DNA from: a candidate division WOR-3 bacterium
GTDB lineage: Bacteria > Hydrothermota > Tepidihabitantia > SM23-42 > JAOAFX01
Reading direction: 5' to 3'
Length of the DNA stretch: 32,536 bases
Assembly (NCBI GenBank): GCA_039802005.1
Contig: JBDRVV010000028.1
Span: forward strand, 1-32,536
The notes under the pieces are model-generated. The model did no database searches. It was not told where the DNA came from and saw only the letters and a program-made list of their open reading frames with translations. A program made the translations under genes and the position numbers. This document shows positions 25,683 to 32,493 of the stretch, in pieces. The stretch's first letter is position 1. The number at the start of each line of letters is the position of its first letter.

Positions 25683-27188
25683 ATACTGCTTTTTTATTTA
25701 TTATCGCTGACAGCCGACCTGAAATGGGTTGAGGTGGATGTTGCCCTTTGGCAGGATGGAAGGGCAGATTTTGTTTATAAAATTCGCTGGAATGTTATTT
25801 CTGGCTCAATGAGTGCATTCTATCTTCAGGGGCTATCGGTTGAACCATTTTTTGACTACCAGAATTCCTATGCCCTTGATGAATACAATAATAGATATCC
25901 GATAGACATAAAGGACCTCGGCGGTGGTAAATATGATATCGTGCTCAGCAAAGGAAAGAGATATGGACCGGGCCAAATAACTTTTATTATCCATTTTGGT
26001 GGTGACCTGGGTAGAAGTGGCAATCTGGCGGTAACCCAGAGTGAGTTTGGTGAGCTCGTTGTATTTCACTGGGCACCGCCCCAGTGGGATGAACCAATGG
26101 AACATTATACGGTCAAAGTCTATTATCCGATAGAAGTAAGAGGTGAACAGGTTAATCCTGATGCATACGGATTCCGGACAGAAAAATTTATGAATGAAAG
26201 GTATTTGTTAGATTATTTTGGACAGGAGTCAAAGGGAAAGTATTATTTCACGGTGAGAATCCATAAAGATAATGTGGTAACTATGGAAAAATTATTGATT
26301 CAACAGTATATTCCTTCAAGTTATTTTAATACCGAAAGATTCGGCAGGATTGAGATAAAACCAGAACGCAGGAAAAAGTTTTTTATCCCTTACGAATTAA
26401 TCTATATGTTATTTTCAATCATCCCATATCTGTTTTATTCCAACAAGAAGGCAGAAAAGATAAAAGGGCTTTACAGTGATGTCCAGAGTTTGCAATGGCT
26501 CAGAACGGATTGGATACCGCCCAAAATTGAGGTTTCAACCTTCAGAAAATCGGGCAAGGTGGCAAAACTTGACTTGATTGAAGCCGCAATATTCTTAGAT
26601 TATCCAGTAAATAAAGTGTTTACCATCATTGCTCAAAAATTACAGAAAGACGGAATTTTACAAATCTCGAATTATAATCCGATAAAACTTTCAGTTTTAC
26701 AGCGGCCCTCAGGATTGAAATATTATGAGTCAATGTTTTTGGATGCGATAAAGAGCGATGGCACAATGGACGAAGCAGGATTAAAGGCACTAATAATGCA
26801 GATTGTAGAGAATATACAGGCAAAGGCATGGGATTGTGACCTGGACGCAACCAAGGCGTATTATACCGAAAAGATTGGTTCACCCGATGTGGAAGAACCG
26901 ATTGATGAAGATTATAAAGATATGTATTATTATTATTATCTGCGAAACCGTCCATTTGACCGCAGGGAGTATTATCAGCAAATGGAGGATGGATTTGTGA
27001 TATATGGAGAGCCGATAAAAGATTATTCAACATTTGTTCGCTCTGATGCCTGCCATAGTGCGTGCTATGTCCATACTGCCTGCCATGATGCCTGTCACTC
27101 CGCCTGTCATTCTGCCTGTCATTCTGCCTGTCATTCTGCCTGTCATAGTGCCTGCCATTCTGCGTGTGTGAGTGGAGGAGCAAGGTAA
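25680..27188 (+). CDS. DUF2207-like membrane protein with C-terminal Cys-His-Ser-Ala repeat tail
   Basis: This is a 502-residue protein. A short signal peptide (MILLFYLLSLTA) is followed by a beta-rich extracytoplasmic domain at about 14-225 (WVEVDVALWQDGRADFVYKI and onward) like that of DUF2207 proteins. One membrane helix lies near 235-253 (FIPYELIYMLFSIIPYLFY), with lysines after it that put the C terminus inside. A cytoplasmic domain at 265-400 looks winged-helix-like (AKLDLIEAAIFLDYPVNKVF). An acidic, tyrosine-rich linker leads to residues 458-496. There Cys458, 462, 468, 472, 476, 480, 484, 488, 492 and 496 alternate with nine His in units of HSAC, the last six exact. The tail ends VSGGAR. 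The next gene is a radical SAM/SPASM enzyme, so I infer that the tail is its substrate. A metal-binding tail is the alternative. Confidence 0.75.
   Translation: MILLFYLLSLTADLKWVEVDVALWQDGRADFVYKIRWNVISGSMSAFYLQGLSVEPFFDYQNSYALDEYNNRYPIDIKDLGGGKYDIVLSKGKRYGPGQITFIIHFGGDLGRSGNLAVTQSEFGELVVFHWAPPQWDEPMEHYTVKVYYPIEVRGEQVNPDAYGFRTEKFMNERYLLDYFGQESKGKYYFTVRIHKDNVVTMEKLLIQQYIPSSYFNTERFGRIEIKPERRKKFFIPYELIYMLFSIIPYLFYSNKKAEKIKGLYSDVQSLQWLRTDWIPPKIEVSTFRKSGKVAKLDLIEAAIFLDYPVNKVFTIIAQKLQKDGILQISNYNPIKLSVLQRPSGLKYYESMFLDAIKSDGTMDEAGLKALIMQIVENIQAKAWDCDLDATKAYYTEKIGSPDVEEPIDEDYKDMYYYYYLRNRPFDRREYYQQMEDGFVIYGEPIKDYSTFVRSDACHSACYVHTACHDACHSACHSACHSACHSACHSACHSACVSGGAR
27051..27167 (+). repeat. 12-bp tandem repeat encoding the CHSA array
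   Basis: The coding repeat unit is TGYCATTCTGCC, reading Cys-His-Ser-Ala. Three consecutive units near 27105-27140 are identical at the DNA level and flanking ones differ by one to three silent or Ser-codon changes. Identical units should make the number of repeats prone to change by slippage or recombination without loss of frame. Confidence 0.85.
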
Positions 27189-28709
27189 ATGAAAAAATAC
27201 CTAAAAATCAAAATGCCTAAATACCTAAATGATAAAATTAAATTCCAAAATTCAAATGTCAAATGTCAAACAAATTATAAATTCCAAATATCAAATGGAA
27301 AAGAAGAAATAAATTTAGAGTGGGTGGATGGGTTTATAAAAGCGGTTAAACCATATATTTATGTAAGAGAATTAGATAATCTTTTAATTTTAATTCCCAA
27401 TCAGGCATATAAATTAAATCAATCAGGTGTAGCAATTTTAAGTTATCTCTTAAAAGGGAATTCAATAAGTAAAATTATTGAATTGATTGGTGACGACGAC
27501 ATTAAGAAAAGGGAATTACATTACTTCTTCTGTGATCTGCGGGCAATTGTAAGCGGATGTCTTAAAGAGGGTGAGAAAAGAGAGGCAGTTATTTATGAAC
27601 AATTCAAGAGTGATTTGAATGACTATCCTGTGCTTTCGGAGATTGCGGTTACCTATCGGTGTAATCTTAATTGTGAATTCTGTTATGTGGGTCATAAAGG
27701 GTATCCAGAACTCAACACTTCAGATTTGAAAAAAATTATCTTTAAGATTTATAACGAAGCAAATGTTCCATCGGTCAGTTTCACCGGTGGTGAGCCGTTA
27801 TTGAGGAAAGATATTGTATCATTAATTGAGTATGCAAATAAAATTGGTTTGTGGACAAACTTAATAACGAATGGGACAATGCTTACAACGGACCTCGTAA
27901 AATCTTTGAAAAAGGCGGGTTTGCATAGTGCCCAGGTGAGCCTGGAGGGACCAAATGGCGAAATACATGACAGGATTACCAGGGTAAAGAATTCTTTTGA
28001 AAAAACAATTAACGGAATAAAATATCTTCTTGAAGAAAAAATCACCGTCCACACAAATACAACCGTTTCAAGACATAATATAAATCACCTTGAAGGGATA
28101 TTGCTATTGATCAAAACTCTCGGTTTGAAAAGGTTATCAATGAACCTTATGATTCCCTGCGGGAGTGCAGAGAATAGAAGCGATTTATGGATACCATATT
28201 CAGAGATTGGTCCTTATATTTTGAAAATCAAACACCTCGCCCAAAAAGAAAATATACAATTTTTATGGTATTCACCCGTTCCGATGTGCGAATTCAATCC
28301 CATTGCCTATGGATTGGGAAACAAATCCTGCGCGGCAATTACCGGACTTTTGAGTATCGACCCGATGGGTAATATTCTGCCCTGTTCTTCCTGGAGAGAA
28401 CCCGTTGGTTCTTTGCTGAAAAATAATTTTAAAGAAATCTGGTATTCACCAATGTTGAATTATTTTAAAAATGCAGATTATGCACCAGCGGAATGTCATC
28501 AATGTATTGAATTTAAGATATGTAAAGGGGCATGTCCGTTATTCTGGAAGGTGTTTTCTGTGGGAGCCATTTCCAATGGCGATTTTCATAAAATTAAAAA
28601 TGTAGGAGGCACTTCCAGTACCGACAAATTAAAATTGGAAACCCAACAAGCAGAAATGAATTCTGGTCGCGGCTGGGAAGCCGCTCCAATAGGAATTAAA
28701 AATGGATAA
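27189..28709 (+). CDS. Radical SAM/SPASM enzyme with an N-terminal PqqD-like region
   Basis: This is a 506-residue protein. Residues 1-40 are repeat-derived (KFQNSNVKCQTNYKFQISNG). Residues of about 53-124 (VKPYIYVRELDNLLILIPNQ, then LNQSGVAILSYLLKG) resemble a PqqD-type RiPP recognition element. The radical SAM core has Cys158, Cys162 and Cys165 (YRCNLNCEFCYVG) for the SAM-binding [4Fe-4S] cluster, and SFTGGEPLLRKD. A SPASM-type domain has Cys381, Cys399 (GNILPCSSWREPVGSL), Cys436, Cys439, Cys445 and Cys449 for auxiliary clusters. From about residue 455 the tail is again repeat-derived. GGAGGAG at 27174-27180 is 8 nt before the ATG, so this start is probably used. The position directly after the CHSA-tail gene suggests that it modifies that tail, perhaps by thioether formation at Cys. 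Confidence 0.85.
   Translation: MKKYLKIKMPKYLNDKIKFQNSNVKCQTNYKFQISNGKEEINLEWVDGFIKAVKPYIYVRELDNLLILIPNQAYKLNQSGVAILSYLLKGNSISKIIELIGDDDIKKRELHYFFCDLRAIVSGCLKEGEKREAVIYEQFKSDLNDYPVLSEIAVTYRCNLNCEFCYVGHKGYPELNTSDLKKIIFKIYNEANVPSVSFTGGEPLLRKDIVSLIEYANKIGLWTNLITNGTMLTTDLVKSLKKAGLHSAQVSLEGPNGEIHDRITRVKNSFEKTINGIKYLLEEKITVHTNTTVSRHNINHLEGILLLIKTLGLKRLSMNLMIPCGSAENRSDLWIPYSEIGPYILKIKHLAQKENIQFLWYSPVPMCEFNPIAYGLGNKSCAAITGLLSIDPMGNILPCSSWREPVGSLLKNNFKEIWYSPMLNYFKNADYAPAECHQCIEFKICKGACPLFWKVFSVGAISNGDFHKIKNVGGTSSTDKLKLETQQAEMNSGRGWEAAPIGIKNG
27195..27231 (+). repeat. Interspersed direct repeat, copy 2, inside the radical SAM reading frame
   Basis: This is the second copy of the sequence at 25644-25682. 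It lies a few bases after the radical SAM start and encodes KYLKIKMPKYLN. From 27232 to 27300 it grades into further AAATTCCAAA, CAAATGTCAAA and CAAATATCAAA words, the same vocabulary as the element at 233-366. Confidence 0.7.
28560..28690. repeat. Three REP-like units forming the radical SAM C-terminal tail
   Basis: Units GTGGGAGCCATTTCCAATGG at 28560, GTAGGAGGCACTTCCAGTAC at 28602 and, inverted, GCGGCTGGGAAGCCGCTCC ending near 28687 share the core GGAGNCNNTTCC. Unit 1 has the hairpin GCCATT-TCC-AATGGC and unit 3 has GCGGCT-GGGA-AGCCGC. They lie after the last SPASM cysteine, in frame, and supply about 50 extra residues before the stop at 28707. Confidence 0.7.
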
Positions 28710-29658
28710 TTATTATATTCTTGGTAAAATCTCCCCCAAACTTAGAAATTTTCTTACCGTTGTTCTTTTCTTCACGGGTTTTGCTTTACAATTGAGCTCC
28801 AGAAATATTCTTGTTGGTCTGCCATTTTTTATTTTCTGTCTTTTATTAAATTTGATTAGAAATTTTACAATAAAACCGATCCGTGCTCAGAAATTAGAAT
28901 GGAAAGAAGTCACACCGGAAAGGGTAGAGCAGGTTTATAAACACTGCCAGCGTCTCAGCAAGATTCGCGGCGGTGCTATGGGATGTGTAGTTTTTTTTAT
29001 TGTAGTTTTCTTCTTGATATTTTTTGTTCCCGTATTACTGGAAATCTTTGGTGAGATAATCCATATTCCGGATCCATTCCCAATAATTGCCTTGATAATT
29101 GATTCTTTGATTGTTTTTAGTGGCGTGCTATTAAGCGGCAATCGTTCGGTCTGGATTCCCAATAATCTTGATGTTAAAATGCCGATAATTAAGCGCATCA
29201 TCAATCATCCTGTGTTTTCAAAAGACCCCAACTTGAAGATAATTCCATATCTTGAAATTGGTAACACAAAAGATGGTCAATTTCCCAATGATACAAGAAT
29301 TTTGATTAGATTTAAGGATGCACCACAGGATTTCATCGGTGTACAATTCCAGATTTCAATAAATGATGTTCAGGGTAAAAAATATCCATATTGTTATTGT
29401 GTTATCATTGCCCGGAAATCCTTCGGATTATTTGCAAAATTCAAGCCTTTTGAATTAGAAAGAATAACCATTGAAACCGAAACAAGCAGTGATGCAGATG
29501 TGATTATAATCCGTCAGACGACAACAAAAAGTTCAGGTTATTATACGAATGAAGCAACCCAGGATTATATTTTGAGTAGTAGCATTAATATAGTCAAAAA
29601 ATTAATTTTAAGAATGAATTTAGTTAAGATTTTATCAGAACAGATCCCAGAGCCTTAG
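28702..29658 (+). CDS. Multi-pass membrane protein of unknown function, last gene of the group
   Basis: This is a 318-residue protein. Hydrophobic segments lie near 15-31, 35-52, 92-114 (MGCVVFFIVVFFLIFFVPVL) and 126-145 (FPIIALIIDSLIVFSGVLLS). A soluble C-terminal region of about 170 residues is rich in beta-strand patterns (KIIPYLEIGNTKDGQFPNDT, GVQFQISINDVQGKKYPYCY) and precedes a final helix. No family is recognised. Its ATG overlaps the radical SAM stop by 8 nt, so it belongs to the same transcript. It could be a partner or transporter for the modified protein, but that is context only. Its 3' end overlaps the convergent folC by 35 bp. Confidence 0.65.
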   Translation: MDNYYILGKISPKLRNFLTVVLFFTGFALQLSSRNILVGLPFFIFCLLLNLIRNFTIKPIRAQKLEWKEVTPERVEQVYKHCQRLSKIRGGAMGCVVFFIVVFFLIFFVPVLLEIFGEIIHIPDPFPIIALIIDSLIVFSGVLLSGNRSVWIPNNLDVKMPIIKRIINHPVFSKDPNLKIIPYLEIGNTKDGQFPNDTRILIRFKDAPQDFIGVQFQISINDVQGKKYPYCYCVIIARKSFGLFAKFKPFELERITIETETSSDADVIIIRQTTTKSSGYYTNEATQDYILSSSINIVKKLILRMNLVKILSEQIPEP

Positions 29659-31051
29659 ACAAGTCAGAGTAGAGATAAAATGAGCCGAAAACGATAACGA
29701 CGGATTTACAATCTATTTTTTCCAATAGATATTCCAGTGCATTTTTAGTTGAAGTAGCAATGATAATATTCTCTTGATAAATTTTTGCCCTCTTAAATAT
29801 TTCTAAGGGCTCCATCGCCCGCGGATTGTTTGCTTTGATAAGCACAACCTCTTTTGCTAATGGGAAGATGTTTTTTATTGCATAATTTATTTCTTTATCT
29901 TTATTACAGCCAAAGATGATGTAAATTTTATTCGTATACTCAGGCAGAAGTTTCAAATTGTCCAGCAATGCCTTGAATGAATCTTCATTATGTGCAACAT
30001 CATAGATAATCAATGGTTTTTCCGATAAAATTTCAAACCTGCCGGGGAGTTTTGCATTTTTTATTCCTGTTTTAATATTGGGGATTTTGATTTTAAACCC
30101 ACTCTTTTTTAACTCATAGAGAACCGCCAGGACAATCTGGAGATTTTCAATTTGATGTCTGCCAATAAGCGGCAGTAAGGCATAAAATTTACCCAATGCA
30201 CCGTTAATGTTCAGTTTGCTTCCTTTTATTGTCATATTTTTAAGTGTTATCTTGTGCAAATCATTGGAATAGATGATTATGTGGTTCCTTTCGTATGCAA
30301 CCTTTCGTAAAACCCTGTTAACCGAAGGTCTCTGGTGGATAGTGATAACCGTGCCACAATTCTTGCGTTTAACGTTTATCGGTTGTGAAAAGCTTCCGGT
30401 CTGTCGCTTATCGTTTATTGTTAAACAGGATCGATTATCAAAGCCGTATTGCCTTTCAAAATCTGTACCACCTTGAAGAACTTTCTTAATAATTCCTGCT
30501 TTTTCATAGGCAATATCAGAAAGTTTATTGCCTAATAAATTCATATGGTCATAACCAATTCTGGTAATTACCGGAATAGGAGAATGGAAGACATTTGTCG
30601 CATCCAGCCTGCCGCCCAGTCCGACTTCCAGAACTGCAAAGTCAACTTTTTTTTCCGCAAAATACATAAATGCAATCGTAGTAAGGACTTCAAAAAAAGT
30701 CCGTGCACCGATACGGGTTTTGAAATTGATGTGTGGTTTTATTATTCTGATATATTTTTCCATTTCTTTTTCGGTGATTTCCTGATTATTGATTCTTATC
30801 CTTTCAGTAATTCTGACAAGATGGGGAGATGTGAAGAGCCCAACTTTATACCCACTCGCAATCAAACAGGAGTTAATCATCGTTGCAGTTGAACCTTTCC
30901 CTTTTGTCCCTGCAATCAATATTACATTTTTCAGTTTTTCGTGGGGCGCGCCGAGTTTTTTTAGAAATTCTTTAAATGCCTCAAGGTCATATTTATAACC
31001 CGGCACTTTCTCATAATTCACTAATGAATTTAAAAATTCTGCCACCTTCAT
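29624..31051 (-). CDS. folC: Folylpolyglutamate synthase/dihydrofolate synthase FolC, with an in-frame insertion
   Basis: FolC adds glutamate to dihydropteroate and/or to folates with ATP. The 475-residue protein has the P-loop LIAGTKGKGSTATMI at 45-59 and GLFTSPHLVRITERI at 71-85. It also has LEVGLGGRLDATNV at 141-154, RIGYDHMNLLGN, AYEKAGIIKK at 181-190 and LPGRFEIL with YDVAHN farther on. Between AGIIKK and GTVITIHQRP about 42 residues (191-232) have no counterpart in usual FolC; without them the length, about 433, is normal. Start ATG 31051 is chosen over the longer frame from 31207 because family homology begins here and a promoter lies 7 nt upstream. Confidence 0.92.
   Translation of the reverse strand: MKVAEFLNSLVNYEKVPGYKYDLEAFKEFLKKLGAPHEKLKNVILIAGTKGKGSTATMINSCLIASGYKVGLFTSPHLVRITERIRINNQEITEKEMEKYIRIIKPHINFKTRIGARTFFEVLTTIAFMYFAEKKVDFAVLEVGLGGRLDATNVFHSPIPVITRIGYDHMNLLGNKLSDIAYEKAGIIKKVLQGGTDFERQYGFDNRSCLTINDKRQTGSFSQPINVKRKNCGTVITIHQRPSVNRVLRKVAYERNHIIIYSNDLHKITLKNMTIKGSKLNINGALGKFYALLPLIGRHQIENLQIVLAVLYELKKSGFKIKIPNIKTGIKNAKLPGRFEILSEKPLIIYDVAHNEDSFKALLDNLKLLPEYTNKIYIIFGCNKDKEINYAIKNIFPLAKEVVLIKANNPRAMEPLEIFKRAKIYQENIIIATSTKNALEYLLEKIDCKSVVIVFGSFYLYSDLSKALGSVLIKS
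30356..30481 (-). repeat. Palindromic-type insertion inside folC
   Basis: This segment of about 126 bp interrupts the conserved region of FolC in frame. It contains GTTTAAC at 30367-30373 and its exact inverse GTTAAAC at 30420-30426, with CGTTTATCG and CGCTTATCGTTTATTG words between them. Boundaries are estimated from where FolC similarity stops and resumes. It has no stop codon in the folC frame. Confidence 0.55.
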
Positions 31052-31058
31052 TGCTGGT

Positions 31059-31086
31059 ATTTTAACTAAAAATAAGATTGTGTCAA
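31059..31086 (-). promoter_or_regulatory. Promoter for a (near-)leaderless folC mRNA
   Basis: On the minus strand TTGACA (31086-31081) and TAAAAT (31064-31059) are 16 bp apart. The -10 box ends 7 nt before ATG 31051. No SD is present. Confidence 0.62.
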
Positions 31087-31119
31087 TAAAAATGAATTGC
31101 AGACCTTGCCTCCATATTA

Positions 31120-31147
31120 TTGACAGCCCATCATTTTTTAATATAAT
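31120..31147 (+). promoter_or_regulatory. Promoter for a leaderless PAS-protein mRNA
   Basis: TTGACA at 31120-31125 and TATAAT at 31142-31147 are perfect hexamers 16 bp apart. ATG 31153 follows 5 nt after the -10 box. It is divergent from the folC promoter. Confidence 0.75.
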
Positions 31148-31152
31148 CCGGT

Positions 31153-32493
31153 ATGGTAAAGAAAAATGGAAATCCAAGCGATGATTACAAAAAAATAATT
31201 GATGCACTAATGAGGGCTGGAGCCGGTGATCTGACTACAGAAATTACTTTATCCTCAGAAGATCCCGATCTAAATGCAGTTGCCCGTGAATTTAATAAAA
31301 TGATAAGTAGATTGAAAATAACATTTAACGAACTCAGAGAATTAAATCGGCAATTGGATATTAAACTAAAAAAACTAGAACGAATATTTGACAACAGCAA
31401 CGACATAATCCTTTTTATCAATAAATATGGAACAATCGTTGATATCAATAAGAGCGTTAGGAATAGTTTGGGTTATGAACCTGATGATTTAAAAGGCAAA
31501 CACTTTGCCAAATCAGGTTTGATTTTTTCTGAAGAGATTCCTGCCCTTTTAGAAAAATTTAAAATTGCGATGAAGAAGGCGATTATAAAAGATAGATTAA
31601 ATTTAACCTGTATAGCAAAAAGCGGTAAAGAAGTTTATATGGAAGCGAGTTTAAGATTATTTAAAAGCGAAGATGAAGTTGAGGGAATAATCGTTGTTTT
31701 AAGGAATGTTACTGAACATATACAGAACGATATTAAATTAAAGGAAGAGAAAGAAAAACTACGGTCTATTATATCTTCGATTGAGGATTTAGTTCTCATT
31801 GTCGATAAGGAACTACATTTGATTGAATATTATCAATCGCCCGTGTCTCGGGAAAATTTAGTTTTAACCTCGGTAAAAGGTTATGTTGGTAAATCAATAA
31901 AAAACTTTTTCCCAAAATCAATTGCGTCAGAAATAGAAAAGACGATTCAATATTGTATAAAAACAAGTCAAATGCAACAGATTGATTATCCGGTATCGGC
32001 ACAGAAAAAATCTTTATGGTTCAATGCGAGGATTACACCACTTAAGGATTCAGGTGAGAATGTGACAGGTGTATCGATTTTGATCCGTGATATAACAGAG
32101 CAAGTAGATATGGAAAAAGCATTAGAACAGACTGAAGAAAAATACCGGAAAATATTTGAACAGTCACCACAGGGATTAATTATTCTTGACGCTGAAGGTA
32201 GAATAGTTGATGTCAATAAAAAATTGTGTGAATGGCTTGGGTATAAAAGGGCAGAAATGATTGGTAAAGACCATTTGATGTATCCATTCTTAACAAAATC
32301 AGGAAAGATAATGGCAATGAGAAAATTTATTCAGCGGTTGTCGGGGAAATTTGTCCAGCCTTACGAACTCGAATTTATTGCCAAGGATGGGACTGTGTAT
32401 CTCGGTGAGATAGATGCACGGTCTATTAAAGACGAAAGTGGAAATATTGTTCTTCTTGTCGTGATGGTTACAGATGTAACAAAAAGGCGTTAA
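31153..32493 (+). CDS. Soluble protein with a HAMP-like start and three PAS domains, no output domain
   Basis: This is a 446-residue protein. Residues of about 12-62 resemble a HAMP or linker module (MRAGAGDLTTEI, then NAVAREFNKMISRLK) leading into a coiled coil. PAS1 spans about 75-190 (IFDNSNDIILFINKYGTIVD to VVLRNVTEH). PAS2 spans about 203-320 (IISSIEDLVLIVDKELHLIE to ILIRDITEQ). PAS3 spans about 328-444 (KIFEQSPQGLIILDAEGRIV to VVMVTDVTKRR). Each ends in the D-V/I-T motif that usually joins a PAS domain to a kinase or cyclase, but the frame stops there. There is no membrane helix, histidine kinase, GGDEF or other output. The ligand and partner are unknown. It could be a truncated sensor or an adaptor. 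Confidence 0.8.
   Translation: MVKKNGNPSDDYKKIIDALMRAGAGDLTTEITLSSEDPDLNAVAREFNKMISRLKITFNELRELNRQLDIKLKKLERIFDNSNDIILFINKYGTIVDINKSVRNSLGYEPDDLKGKHFAKSGLIFSEEIPALLEKFKIAMKKAIIKDRLNLTCIAKSGKEVYMEASLRLFKSEDEVEGIIVVLRNVTEHIQNDIKLKEEKEKLRSIISSIEDLVLIVDKELHLIEYYQSPVSRENLVLTSVKGYVGKSIKNFFPKSIASEIEKTIQYCIKTSQMQQIDYPVSAQKKSLWFNARITPLKDSGENVTGVSILIRDITEQVDMEKALEQTEEKYRKIFEQSPQGLIILDAEGRIVDVNKKLCEWLGYKRAEMIGKDHLMYPFLTKSGKIMAMRKFIQRLSGKFVQPYELEFIAKDGTVYLGEIDARSIKDESGNIVLLVVMVTDVTKRR

Noticed and set aside
27051-27167. CRISPR array
   Set aside because: The 12-bp units are contiguous, coding and have no spacers; no cas gene is in the window.
26626-27183. Minus-strand ORF of 185 codons with NDRQ repeats
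   Set aside because: It is the antisense reading of the CHSA tandem array and the upstream coding sequence. It has no promoter, no SD and no protein-like domain, while the plus strand carries a coherent protein and operon.
31052-31207. Longer N terminus for FolC from 31207
   Set aside because: It would run through both divergent promoters and into the PAS gene; FolC similarity begins at MKVAEFLNS (31051).
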